Assembly (NCBI GenBank): GCA_035533755.1 | Contig: DATLTC010000060.1 | Span: 1-64,000, forward strand | Length of the DNA: 64,000 nt | DNA from: Gemmatimonadaceae bacterium | GTDB lineage: Bacteria; Gemmatimonadota; Gemmatimonadetes; Gemmatimonadales; Gemmatimonadaceae | Direction of reading: 5' to 3' | Part shown: one piece after another, positions 43,770-53,195 of the stretch | Layout of the letters: each line of letters begins with the position of its first letter | Numbering within the stretch: position 1 is the first letter of the stretch | Translations under genes and position numbers: made by a program | The notes under the pieces: model-generated | What the model was told of the DNA's origin: nothing | Databases searched by the model: none | What the model saw: the letters and a program-made list of their open reading frames with translations, nothing else

Positions 43770-45139
43770 CGTCCGCCTCCGGTGTGCACCGCCTGTCGCA
43801 TCTCCATGCCGTATTCCTTGATCTTCTTGATCAGCGTGGCGCGCGAGATGCCGAGTTCCTTGGCGGCGCGCGTGCGATTGCCGTCGTGGGCGCGCAGCGT
43901 GCGGTCGATGTGCTGCCGCTCCACCTCGGCCAGGGTGCGCGGAACGTGGTGCTCCACCCCCAGCCCCGACGCGTCGCGTACCTCGGCGGCCAGGTGCGTT
44001 GCCGCGATCGCCGGCGCGCCGCGGCCGATGATCATCGCGCGTTCGAGCACGTTGCGCATCTCGCGGATGTTGCCGGGCCAGGAATACTTCAGCAGCCGCT
44101 CGAGCGCGTCGTCGTCGATCTCGGTGGGCCCCTCGGGAAGGTTCACCCGCAACTCGTCCAGCAGGTGGGCGATCAGCTCCACCAGGTCCTCGCGCGCCCG
44201 CGCCCGCAGCGGCGGGAGATTGATCGGCATCACGCTCAGGCGGTAGTAGAGATCTTCGCGGAACCGGCCCGCCGTGACCTCGGCCACGAGGTCGCGGCTC
44301 GTGGCGGCGATCAGCCGCACGTCCACCTGGACCTCGCGCGTGCCGCCCTGGCGGCGGAAGCTCTTGCCTTCGAGCACGCGCAGCAGCTTGGGCTGGAGGT
44401 GCGCGTCCAGATCGCCGATCTCGTCGAGGAACAACGTGCCCCCGCTCGCCACCTCGAGCAGGCCGGGACGATGCACCTCGCCCTCGGGCGACACCCCCTG
44501 CTCCACGCCGAACAGCTCGGAATCGAGCGACGCCGCGGTGAGCGCGGCGCAGTTCACCTCGATGAACCGCTGGCCGGAGCGCGGGCTCTGCCGGTGCATG
44601 GCGTCGGCCACGCGGCCCTTTCCCGTGCCCACCTCGCCCACCAGCAGCACCGTCGTGCGATCGCTGTGCGCCAACAGATCGATCTGCGCGGCCAGTTCGC
44701 GCATCGGCGGCGACGAGCCGAGCAGCGCCCGCGCCGGCATCTGCCCGCGCCGTTCCGTCAGATAGACGTTCATCTGGCGCAGATGCGCCTTCTCGAATGC
44801 GCGCTCGGCGGCCGCGCCGAGGTGGGCCAACTCGATGGGCTTGGTGAGGAAGCTCTCGGCGCCGGCCTGCATGGCGCGCACGGCGAGCGACACGTCGCCG
44901 TGCCCGGTGATCATGATCACCACCGGGTGCTCTTCCTTCACCCGCTCGAGCACCTCGAAGCCCGTGATGTCGGGCAGGCGCAGGTCGAGCAGCACGAGAT
45001 CGGGACGCCGCTGCTTGATCAGCGCGACGGCTTCCTCCCCCGTGTAGGCCTTGAGCACCTGATGCCCGCTACGCTCAAAGAACGCCCCCAGGAACGAGGT
45101 GATGTCGCGTTCGTCGTCGACGATGAGAACGGTCGGCAT
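43766..45139 (-). CDS. NtrC-like response regulator with degenerate GAFTGA loop
   Basis: A 457-residue REC-AAA+-Fis protein with D52 and K100 in the receiver. The AAA+ domain aligns without gaps to the regulator at 1277 at these sites, but residues 215-220 read GVSPEG where that protein has GAFTGA, and the Walker A is GEVGTGKG (168-175) instead of GESGTGKE. Walker B LFLDE and the REDLYYRL sensor region remain. GAFTGA contacts sigma54, so this protein may not activate sigma54 promoters; it could work with sigma70 or as a repressor. No histidine kinase is adjacent. Confidence 0.94.
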   Translation of the reverse strand: MPTVLIVDDERDITSFLGAFFERSGHQVLKAYTGEEAVALIKQRRPDLVLLDLRLPDITGFEVLERVKEEHPVVIMITGHGDVSLAVRAMQAGAESFLTKPIELAHLGAAAERAFEKAHLRQMNVYLTERRGQMPARALLGSSPPMRELAAQIDLLAHSDRTTVLLVGEVGTGKGRVADAMHRQSPRSGQRFIEVNCAALTAASLDSELFGVEQGVSPEGEVHRPGLLEVASGGTLFLDEIGDLDAHLQPKLLRVLEGKSFRRQGGTREVQVDVRLIAATSRDLVAEVTAGRFREDLYYRLSVMPINLPPLRARAREDLVELIAHLLDELRVNLPEGPTEIDDDALERLLKYSWPGNIREMRNVLERAMIIGRGAPAIAATHLAAEVRDASGLGVEHHVPRTLAEVERQHIDRTLRAHDGNRTRAAKELGISRATLIKKIKEYGMEMRQAVHTGGGR

Positions 45140-45234
45140 GCCCGGGCGGTGGTGGCGGAGCTGGAAGGGCTCGGTTTCGAAGGGACTGCAGTGTAAAGAG
45201 AATGAACACTAATCCGCCGCGGAGCAACCCTCGA

Positions 45235-46131
45235 TCAGCGCGACCCGGGAATCAGCACCCGCCCGGCGCCCGGCAACACCGTGGCATCGAGCGCCCCAAC
45301 GGGCAGCAGTTCTCCGTCCGCTTCGGTCCGGCGCGGGGGCTCGGCCACCACGCGGATGTGGCGGCCGCGGTAGAAGCTCGTGAGCCCGTCGTCGGGGAAC
45401 CGGCCGCGTAACATGCGCCAGGCCACACGCACCGCCTGGCCGAGCGACCGCGGCGAGTACACGGCCACGTCGAGCGCGCCGTCGTCCGGGCGCGCGTCCG
45501 GCGCGAGGGTGATCACGCCGCTGAGCACGGAGCCCACGTTGGCCACGAGGATGCTGAGCGCCTCGACCTCGTGGACGGCGCCGTCCACCTCGATGCGCGC
45601 GCGGAATCGCTCGCCGCGCACGGCGGCGCCGATGGCCGCACCGGCGCCGGCGACCACGTAGGCGCCGATCCCGAGCCGGCGCTTGTGCCAGGTCGCGGTG
45701 CGCTCGAGCATGCGGACGTCGATGCCGATGCCGGCGGCCACGGCGAAGTGCCCGCCCGACGCGAGCCGGGCGAGGTCGATCGCGCGCACGCGTCCGCCGC
45801 AGAGAGCGCGCACGGCGCGAGCCGGATCGAGCGGGATGCCGAGGGCGCGCACGAGCAGGTTTCCCGTGCCGGCGGCGAGCGGCCCCACGGGGACGGCCGT
45901 GCCGGCCAACGCCCCGAGCGCCTCGATGATGGTGCCGTCGCCGCCGAGGACGAACACGGCGTCGTAGGCCGTGGCCGCGGCGCGGGCCATGCCGCCGGCA
46001 TCGCCGGGCCCCGTGGTGCGCCGCGTGTCGTGGGTCACACCGAGGGCGGCGAGCGCGGCTTCGACGCGGGCCAGGTCGCGCACCCCGCACCGCGACGCGG
46101 GGTTCACGATCAGCAGGGCGCGGCGGATCAC
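45235..46131 (-). CDS. Diacylglycerol/lipid kinase family protein
   Basis: A 298-residue member of the DAGK catalytic/YegS family: LLIVNPASRCG, the ATP-binding GGDGTIIEALGAL, and LAAGTGNLLVRALGIPLD. The C-terminal beta-sandwich carries DDGALDVAVYSPRS and EADGELLPVG. It phosphorylates a lipid, with diacylglycerol the likely substrate, feeding phospholipid recycling. The GTG start overlaps the TamB stop (GTGA, 46128-46131), so it sits at the end of an envelope-assembly unit. Confidence 0.93.
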   Translation of the reverse strand: MIRRALLIVNPASRCGVRDLARVEAALAALGVTHDTRRTTGPGDAGGMARAAATAYDAVFVLGGDGTIIEALGALAGTAVPVGPLAAGTGNLLVRALGIPLDPARAVRALCGGRVRAIDLARLASGGHFAVAAGIGIDVRMLERTATWHKRRLGIGAYVVAGAGAAIGAAVRGERFRARIEVDGAVHEVEALSILVANVGSVLSGVITLAPDARPDDGALDVAVYSPRSLGQAVRVAWRMLRGRFPDDGLTSFYRGRHIRVVAEPPRRTEADGELLPVGALDATVLPGAGRVLIPGSR

Positions 46132-49100
46132 CAGCGCCAGGATTTGGACAGCGAGACGCCCCACTGCTGCGGGGTGGGCACGAATCCGCGCAGGCCGCGG
46201 CCGCACAGCAGCGCGCTGGAGGGCGGATCCACGCCCACGTCCGCCGCCAGCGTATTGGAGAATCGATATTGCAGCTTGCCCCCGAGTTGCTGGAAGAATC
46301 CGTTCATCCCCGGGTCGCTGCCGGTCTGGTTGGGGTTGAGTTGGCACAGGCCGGCGCTGATGCTGAAGAAGAGATTGTTGGTGAGCTGCTTCTCGCCGCC
46401 CAACCGGGCGCCGGCGAAGAAGTCGCGCGCCGCGTTCGTCGTGGGCGCGTTGGTGGCGGTCTCGTCGGTGGCGCCGGCCTGGAACTGCAGGATGTCGAAC
46501 GTGGAACCGAGCTGCCCGCGCAGCGTCTGGGCGAGCACGCTGCTGGCGGTGGGCAGCAGCACCTGCGCCGCCGTGCGCAGGTAGCTCTGGTTGGCTCCGA
46601 GCTCGAAGCTCGGCACGCCGCAACAGAGGTAGCTCACGAGGTCGGATTGCGGGATCGCGTAGCTCTCCCCGCTCTCCAGGTCGAGCGACGGCCCCGGATA
46701 GAGGTACCCGGAGAGCTTGGCGCGCACCTTGACGTCCTGCCGGTTGTACTGCCGCACGTTGTAGATGGCGCTGATATTGATGCGCGGATTGAGGTCCGGC
46801 GTGCCATAGAACGTGATCGTGCCGCTCTCCACCTGGAATTCGCGCTGCAGCGGCCCGAACGACAGCGTGTACGTGCCGCGTTCGGCGATGAGCGTCCCGT
46901 CGAGCGCCAGGCGGTACGTCAGGGTGTCCAGGGCGGGGTCGCGGCTGAACGGCGACCCGCCGTCGGTGGCGCGCTGGCCCGACCGCGTGACGTTGAGCGA
47001 TCCCGCGAGCTTCACGTTGGCTTCCTGCGACCGTAGCCACACCTCGTCGCCGAGCGTCACGCGGACGTTGCTGATCGTCATGTCCTTGAGCAACGCCGAC
47101 GGCGGGCTGGGCAGCTTGATCTGGCGGCTCAACTCGGCGGTGTCGATGATGCCTTCGAGATCGGCGTAGCTCAGGGCCACCAGCTGCTTCTTGGCCACGG
47201 CGCGCTCGGGGATGTAGATCGTGCCCCGCACGACGTTGACGGAGCCGGTGAGGGTGGATGCGTCCTGGCGTCCGCTCAGCGTGATGCCCTGGCCCACCGT
47301 GGACACGTCCAGCCGCGCCAGCGCGCGCTTGTCCATGACCCGGAAGTTGTGCGCGGCCAGCCGCAGGTTGAACAGCGGATTGCTGCGATCGGCGAAATCC
47401 ACGAACCCGAGGACGGCCACGCTGTCGTTGGGCGAGGTGGCGTTCCAGGCCCGCAGCCGGCGGATGGCTAGGCTGTCGCGGGCGCTGAACATGGCGAGAT
47501 CGGCGCTGATGTCGTGCAGCGTGAGCCCGATGTCGGCCACCGAGAGCTGGCCGCCGTTCATCTGCACCACGCCGCCCACGGTGGGGTGGTGCCACGTCCC
47601 GGCCACGTCGAGATCCAGATGCACGCGCCCCTTGGCGTCGGTCACCGCGGGCACGAAGGCCTCGACGATGGCGAAGTCGGCGCTGTCGGCACGGATCTTC
47701 CCGCTCAGGGAATCGTCGAGCAGCCGCGGGGCGTCGGACAGCGTCAGCTCCATGGGCAGCGACGCCGTGGCCTGCAGCGAGGGGGCCCCGCCCCGGAAGA
47801 TCGTGAGCGCCGCCTGGGTGCGCCGGTCCGCGTAGGCCGCGGTGGCGTCGACGCGCTCCAATCGCATGCCGCCGTAGCGGAGGCCGTGCAGCGTCGCGTC
47901 CAGCGACGCCAGCGGGCGCGCCCGCGTGCCGCGCACCCCGGCATGGAGCGCGCCCCAGCCCGCCATCGTGTCGGCAATCTGCAGCAGCGTGGCCGCGTCG
48001 CGCACCGGCACGCTGTCGGCGCTGAACATGAGCGCCACGGAATCCACGGCCGGCACGCGGCCGGCGACCGCCACCGACCCGCCGCGCCCGTTGGTGATCC
48101 GCAGCGTGTCGATCGCGATCAGCGACGAATCGACGCTGATCCGCGCCGGCGCCGCGAGGGTCCACGTGTCGTGGCCGAGGTTGACGTCCACCGACTCCAC
48201 CGTGGCGCCGATGAGCCCGTCGGTGCGGCTCACGCGTCCCGCCGCGGCGAACGTGGGACCGTTGTCGCTGAGTACGCCGAGGCGGAAGCTGCCGCTCGTG
48301 CGTGTGGCCAGCTGCAACTCGGCCCCGATCGTGTCCACCTTCACGCCGGCCAGCACGAGCGTGTCCAGTTCCAGGCCCACGGTGCCGCGCGGCGCGTTCA
48401 GGATGTCATCCACGGCGAACCGCCCGTGCATCGACGCGCCGCGATCCTTGTTGATGTAGAGCGTGCTCCCGAACACTTCGCCGCGCACGTTCAACGAGTC
48501 CAGGTTCCCGGTGACCATGCCGGTGAGCGACAGCGCGCCGGCCAGCGAGTCGGGCTTGCCGCTGGCTTTCGCCGCCGCCGTGGCCAGGAACGGACGCAAC
48601 CCGCCCAGCGAATCCACCGACGCCTCGTAGGCGAGCGAGTCCACGGCGCCGCGCCGCAGCCCGAGCGCGCCCGAGGCCGTGATCGTGGCCGCCGACGTCT
48701 CGAGGCGCAGCGAGTCGACGTGCATCTTGGCATCGCCGAACCGGAACCGGGCGCGCGAGCCGAACAGCTGCACGTGATCGAGATCGGAGTGCTCCAGCGA
48801 CACGAGGACCGAGCCGTTGAGGGTGGCGATCGAATCGCCGCGCAGATTCACTTCGTAGTTTCCGGTCAGCGAACCCGCCGGCACGCCGTCGCGGTCGAGG
48901 AGCTGCGCCGGATCGAGGGCCACCACGCGCCCGCTGCCCTGCGCGCCGAGCATGGGCGGGAAGATGTCTACGTGGCCGTTGAACGACGCGGCGCCGAGCG
49001 GCCCGCGGAGCGACACGTCGAGGAGCAGACTGTCGGTCGTGCCCTGGGCGCGGATCGTGCCCGCCACCATGCCCTTGACCGGCAGCCCGGCGTACGAGCG

Positions 49101-50702
49101 ATGGAGCCCGGTGAGCGACAGCGAGTCGGCGAACAGGGCCACGTCATACCTCATGAACTGATCGCCGTAGGTGATCCGTCCATTGCCCACGAGCCGCGAC
49201 GGCGGCGCGTCGCCGTCGTGCTGCTGCACGTCGGCATTCGAGAACCGGACGTCCATCCACGACGAGTCGAGCGTGGCCGCGCCCGACAGCCAGCCATGGA
49301 GCCGCGGGAAGGCGGGGTAGAGATACTCGATGGTGCGCAGGTCGACCATCTGCGCGGCGACGTCGAAATGCTGGAAGACGGTGAACCCGGGGTTCAGAAT
49401 GTCGAGCCCGCCGCGGCCGCTCAGCGCCGACACCGCCCCGGGTACGTGCGCATCATGGAACGTGAGCTGCGCCGTATCGACCACGAAGTGCGTGAGCGGG
49501 CCGCCGCGGGCCACCACCGTGCCCCGCAACTGGCCCTGCCAGTCCACCGGGAAGGCCTTGCCGTTGAGCGTGCGCAACAGGTCGAAATCCACGGGATCGG
49601 CGTCGAGGTTCACGTCCTTGACCTGCAGCACGGGGCCGCCGACGCCGAACGTCATCGCGCCGCGCAGATGCGACCCGGTGCTCCGCACATCCATCTTCGA
49701 GAGCGCGTAGTCCAGCACGTGCAGATCGCGCTCGTTGTGGATGTCGAGATCCATCGATCCGCCGCCCGTCGTGGGGAGCGTGGGATACACCCAGTCGACA
49801 TCGGCCAGCGAGACCGAGTCGCCGATGATGTGCAGCGCGTAGCGCGTGGGGAGATCGTTGCCCCACCAGATCTTGCCGCTGGCCGATCCCGTGGACGCCG
49901 GCAGGTCGAAGTGGCGCACCGTGGCCCACAGCGAGTCGCCCAGATTGCGCACCGTGCCGCGCACGTTGCGGAACAGGAACGGCGGCTCGCGCTCGTCCAG
50001 GTCGAGCGTGTCGAAGGCGAAGGTCCTCCCGGCGCTGTCGGGATCCGCCCAGCGCACGTACGGGAGCACGGCGTGGATGCGGCTCCACCGCCACGTGCGG
50101 GTGAACCCCTCGCGCGTGCGGCGCACCTCGGGCTCCGCGTGCGACAGCGCGGCCGCGATCGCGCTGTCGCGCCGCACGCCGTGGAGCGAATCGTCGGGGT
50201 GCCAGGGCAGCGTGAGTTCGAACGTCGCGTTGTGCACCCGCACCGAGTCGAAGACGAGGTAGTCGCCCCACTGGGGGCCCCGCGACGGCGGCCCCTGGAT
50301 GCCGCTGCGGAAGATGCGCCGGAAGTTCCAGTCCCAGTTCTCGTGCTGCCGCAGGTACACCGTGGGATGCTGGATGTCGACGGACGAGAAGAGCAGCCGC
50401 TTGTCGACCAGGTCACGAGGATCGTACGCCACCGTGACCGGCCCGGTGGCCACGAACAGCGAGTCCTCGGCGTCGCGGATCTCGACCGAGTCGATGGTCA
50501 TGCCGGTGAGATAGCTGCCGCTGATCCGGCCCAGATAGACGCGCCCGTGCACGGCGGCCGTGACGCGGTCCTGCACCAGATGGCGCACCTGATCCTGCCC
50601 CCAGCCGGTCTGCGTGAGCACCATCACGCCGCCCACGGCTAGGAGGATGAGCGACACCACCAGGCCGAGGCTCACGAAGAGAACGATGCGCCGGCGCGAC
50701 AT
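46128..50702 (-). CDS. tamB: TamB-like envelope bridge protein
   Basis: A very large (1524-residue) protein with one N-terminal membrane helix (about 7-30) followed by over a thousand residues of beta-strand repeats rich in Asp/Ser/Val (SVDIQHPTVYLRQH, GQLRGTVVARGG, ...), and a C-terminal TamB/DUF490 domain (GTYTLSFGPLQREFQVESGTITFYGTPDLNPRINI...). Proteins of this type form a periplasm-spanning groove for lipid transport or barrel assembly between the membranes. The stop of the Omp85 partner is three bases upstream of its start, matching the TamA-TamB arrangement. Confidence 0.92.
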   Translation of the reverse strand: MSRRRIVLFVSLGLVVSLILLAVGGVMVLTQTGWGQDQVRHLVQDRVTAAVHGRVYLGRISGSYLTGMTIDSVEIRDAEDSLFVATGPVTVAYDPRDLVDKRLLFSSVDIQHPTVYLRQHENWDWNFRRIFRSGIQGPPSRGPQWGDYLVFDSVRVHNATFELTLPWHPDDSLHGVRRDSAIAAALSHAEPEVRRTREGFTRTWRWSRIHAVLPYVRWADPDSAGRTFAFDTLDLDEREPPFLFRNVRGTVRNLGDSLWATVRHFDLPASTGSASGKIWWGNDLPTRYALHIIGDSVSLADVDWVYPTLPTTGGGSMDLDIHNERDLHVLDYALSKMDVRSTGSHLRGAMTFGVGGPVLQVKDVNLDADPVDFDLLRTLNGKAFPVDWQGQLRGTVVARGGPLTHFVVDTAQLTFHDAHVPGAVSALSGRGGLDILNPGFTVFQHFDVAAQMVDLRTIEYLYPAFPRLHGWLSGAATLDSSWMDVRFSNADVQQHDGDAPPSRLVGNGRITYGDQFMRYDVALFADSLSLTGLHRSYAGLPVKGMVAGTIRAQGTTDSLLLDVSLRGPLGAASFNGHVDIFPPMLGAQGSGRVVALDPAQLLDRDGVPAGSLTGNYEVNLRGDSIATLNGSVLVSLEHSDLDHVQLFGSRARFRFGDAKMHVDSLRLETSAATITASGALGLRRGAVDSLAYEASVDSLGGLRPFLATAAAKASGKPDSLAGALSLTGMVTGNLDSLNVRGEVFGSTLYINKDRGASMHGRFAVDDILNAPRGTVGLELDTLVLAGVKVDTIGAELQLATRTSGSFRLGVLSDNGPTFAAAGRVSRTDGLIGATVESVDVNLGHDTWTLAAPARISVDSSLIAIDTLRITNGRGGSVAVAGRVPAVDSVALMFSADSVPVRDAATLLQIADTMAGWGALHAGVRGTRARPLASLDATLHGLRYGGMRLERVDATAAYADRRTQAALTIFRGGAPSLQATASLPMELTLSDAPRLLDDSLSGKIRADSADFAIVEAFVPAVTDAKGRVHLDLDVAGTWHHPTVGGVVQMNGGQLSVADIGLTLHDISADLAMFSARDSLAIRRLRAWNATSPNDSVAVLGFVDFADRSNPLFNLRLAAHNFRVMDKRALARLDVSTVGQGITLSGRQDASTLTGSVNVVRGTIYIPERAVAKKQLVALSYADLEGIIDTAELSRQIKLPSPPSALLKDMTISNVRVTLGDEVWLRSQEANVKLAGSLNVTRSGQRATDGGSPFSRDPALDTLTYRLALDGTLIAERGTYTLSFGPLQREFQVESGTITFYGTPDLNPRINISAIYNVRQYNRQDVKVRAKLSGYLYPGPSLDLESGESYAIPQSDLVSYLCCGVPSFELGANQSYLRTAAQVLLPTASSVLAQTLRGQLGSTFDILQFQAGATDETATNAPTTNAARDFFAGARLGGEKQLTNNLFFSISAGLCQLNPNQTGSDPGMNGFFQQLGGKLQYRFSNTLAADVGVDPPSSALLCGRGLRGFVPTPQQWGVSLSKSWRW

Positions 50703-50705
50703 CGG

Positions 50706-52985
50706 CTAGAACTCCGGACCCACGGAGAACGTGAGCGTGAGCCGGTGGAAGAAGCCCGACGATTGCGACGGGGCAAAGGTGGCCGGGCACGCCTGTTCGG
50801 CCTGCGTGTACGTGGTGCCCGCGCTGCCGGTCTGCACGCTCACGGGAATCGTATTGCCGGGACTGACGCAGTAGAGCGGGGCCACCCCGGTTTCGCGATT
50901 CACGCTCGCGTCGTAGTAGATCGGGCCGCGCGGCTGGGGATACGGATTGTACCCCACGTTGACCTGCACCGGTCCCACCGGCGTGAACAGCCGGATGCCG
51001 ATGCCGGGCGTCCATTTGAGATGCGACACCGACAGCCCCGTGCCCGGCGTGCCCCGCGTCCACACGTCGCCGGCGTCGGTGAACAGCGTGTACTGCAGCA
51101 GGCGCGGAAAGAAGAGGTCGGCGATGCGATACTCGAAGTTGGCCACGACCAGCGCGTTACCGCCCACCGGCACCACCCGATACGGACGCACGCCGTCGGG
51201 TGACCGGAAGTAGCGCGTGCTGTCGTTCACGGTCACCGAATCGTACCCCTGCGCGATGTACAGCAGCGACCCCAATTCGTTCTGCTGGAAGCCGCGCACG
51301 CTCCCCGCGCCGCCCGCGTACAGGCGCTCCTCGGGCGGGATGTAGCGCGTGGAGTTGGACAGCGAGAAGTTCGACCCGAGCACGATGCCGCCGCGCAGCC
51401 GCGACGCGAACACGCCGGACCGTCCCACCGGGTGGTACCACGCCACGTCGAACGTGCCCTTGTTGAACGTCAGATCGGCCGACGACCCCAGCGCGCGCTG
51501 CGAGCTGCGCAGCTCGGTGCGGAAGACGTATCCCTGGCTCGGGTTGAACGGATCGTCGGTGTTGGCCACGGAATACTGGACGCTGGCCACGGCCAGCGGC
51601 TGCGCGATGCGCGAGATCTGGTCGCGCGACTGCTGGTCGCAGCGATTGAACACCGCGCACAACAGCGCCGGTTGGGCCTGGGTGCGCCCGTACTCGAGGC
51701 TGTACGCCAGCCGCAACCGGCCGCCCACCGACAGATCGCGGCCCACCGACGCCTCGCCGCCGATCAGCGTGGAGCGCAGGTACGCGAGGTACTCGCTCCG
51801 GCGCTCGCGGTAGATCGTGTACGACGGCACCCACTCGGAGCCGAATAGTCCGGGCTGCTGGAGCGTGGCCGAGATGCTGTAGTTGGTCGTGTCGCTGAAC
51901 GGATCGCGGCGCAGGATGTTCTGGTAGCAGAGATTGCGCGTGCCCGCCGACGCCAGCGGATACCCGTAGCCGATCTTGGAGAGCTGCCCCGACACTTCCA
52001 GATGCCGCGCTTGGTGGAGAAAGTTCTTGTTCGTGTACTGCGCGCTGGTGTGGAAGCAGTCCAGCGTCGCCCACCCGTACTTCGTGTCCAGCTGCTGCAT
52101 GTAATCCTCGCGCAGGTTCACGAGGAGCGTGACCAGCGAATCGTTCTTCGGCTGCACCGAATCGAGCGCCACCTCGACGTGCCGATAGGCGCCCAGCTGG
52201 TACAGGCTGCGCTGCGCCGCGATCAACTTGTCGTCGCTGTACAGGTCGCCGAGGCGGATGCCGAGCAGGCCCCGCACCACGTCGTCTCCGATCTGCTGCC
52301 GGTGCGCGCTGTCCAGCGGAGCGACGATGACGCGGATCTGCCCGATGCGGGCCAGCGGTCCGGGAAGGGCGGTGATCGTCACGCTGGCCCGCAGCGAGTC
52401 GGTGCGCACCGTGTAGTTGCGCAGCAGATCCACTCTGGGATAGCCGGAGTTCCGCAGCCGCGCCTTGATCGTGTCCAGTTCGGCGGCCAGCAGGTTGACG
52501 TCGAACGGCATCCCCACGTGCAGCCCCAGGCCGGCCAGGACCTTCGCCCGATTGCGCACCGACTCCAGCCCGGTGATCGCCAGCGAGTCGATCACGATCG
52601 GCTTGCCCTCGTTGATCGCGAACACCACGCGCACGGCGCGCGGTCCCATGGGCTGCACGAGGGTATCGACCTGCGTGCTGTAGTAGCCCTTGTCGTGGTA
52701 GAACTTCTTGAGCCGCAGCACGTCGAGCGGGAACTCGCTCGGGTCCAGACAGTGCTTGGCGCCGAAGAACCCCACGTGAACGCGCATCCACCCCGACGCG
52801 GTGGTCGCGATGCGCTCCGCGAGATCCGAGCTGCTGAACGCGTGGTTGCCGCGGAACTCGAGCGCGCGCACCTCGCGGTCCCCGGCCGCGCAGGACCCGT
52901 CCTGCGCGTGCGCGCGCGCCGGCAACGCCACGGCCGCGAGCACGAGGCTCATCGCCCCGATCGCATAACGGGAGAACCGGCGCAT
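50706..52985 (-). CDS. Omp85-family outer-membrane assembly protein (BamA/TamA-like)
   Basis: A 759-residue protein with signal peptide (about 1-28), POTRA domains (about 38-330) and a 16-strand barrel with the Omp85 motif VRGF (GSVRGFQQNELG) and a terminal FSVGPEF. Adjacency to tamB favours TamA or a TamA-like role; the POTRA count (about three to four) cannot be fixed by eye. The ATG at 52985 is chosen; an in-frame upstream extension lacks signal-peptide character. Confidence 0.92.
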   Translation of the reverse strand: MRRFSRYAIGAMSLVLAAVALPARAHAQDGSCAAGDREVRALEFRGNHAFSSSDLAERIATTASGWMRVHVGFFGAKHCLDPSEFPLDVLRLKKFYHDKGYYSTQVDTLVQPMGPRAVRVVFAINEGKPIVIDSLAITGLESVRNRAKVLAGLGLHVGMPFDVNLLAAELDTIKARLRNSGYPRVDLLRNYTVRTDSLRASVTITALPGPLARIGQIRVIVAPLDSAHRQQIGDDVVRGLLGIRLGDLYSDDKLIAAQRSLYQLGAYRHVEVALDSVQPKNDSLVTLLVNLREDYMQQLDTKYGWATLDCFHTSAQYTNKNFLHQARHLEVSGQLSKIGYGYPLASAGTRNLCYQNILRRDPFSDTTNYSISATLQQPGLFGSEWVPSYTIYRERRSEYLAYLRSTLIGGEASVGRDLSVGGRLRLAYSLEYGRTQAQPALLCAVFNRCDQQSRDQISRIAQPLAVASVQYSVANTDDPFNPSQGYVFRTELRSSQRALGSSADLTFNKGTFDVAWYHPVGRSGVFASRLRGGIVLGSNFSLSNSTRYIPPEERLYAGGAGSVRGFQQNELGSLLYIAQGYDSVTVNDSTRYFRSPDGVRPYRVVPVGGNALVVANFEYRIADLFFPRLLQYTLFTDAGDVWTRGTPGTGLSVSHLKWTPGIGIRLFTPVGPVQVNVGYNPYPQPRGPIYYDASVNRETGVAPLYCVSPGNTIPVSVQTGSAGTTYTQAEQACPATFAPSQSSGFFHRLTLTFSVGPEF

Positions 52986-53149
52986 CACCCGCCGGCGCTC
53001 GAGGAAAGTCGCTTGTCGGTCATGCGATCCCGGAACGAGACCCCCAGCCCTCGCCTCCCGCGCGAGTCCTGGGACCAGTGGGTCGTGGCATGCGCACTGC
53101 CGAAACACGACGCGCCCGCGCGGCGCGTAAATCCGGCGGGCGCTTGTGA

Positions 53150-53178
53150 TTGACGCGTCATTGCGGGTAGCGTAAGTT
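53150..53178 (+). promoter_or_regulatory. Promoter of the peptide-binding protein gene, with palindrome over the -35
   Basis: TTGACG (53150-53155), a 17-base spacer and TAAGTT (53173-53178). The -35 overlaps a perfect 10-bp palindrome, TGACGCGTCA (53151-53160), a possible operator. Predicted start is about 53185, giving a very short leader. Confidence 0.55.
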
Positions 53179-53195
53179 CTCGCCCGCTATCCAAG

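Noticed and set aside
45140-45234. Promoter before the degenerate regulator
   Set aside because: TACACT (45190-45195, minus) is present but no acceptable -35 lies 16-18 bases upstream.
47514-50642. 1042-residue + frame opposite tamB
   Set aside because: Low-complexity Arg/His/Glu-rich translation typical of antisense frames in GC-rich DNA; tamB on the other strand has coherent domains.
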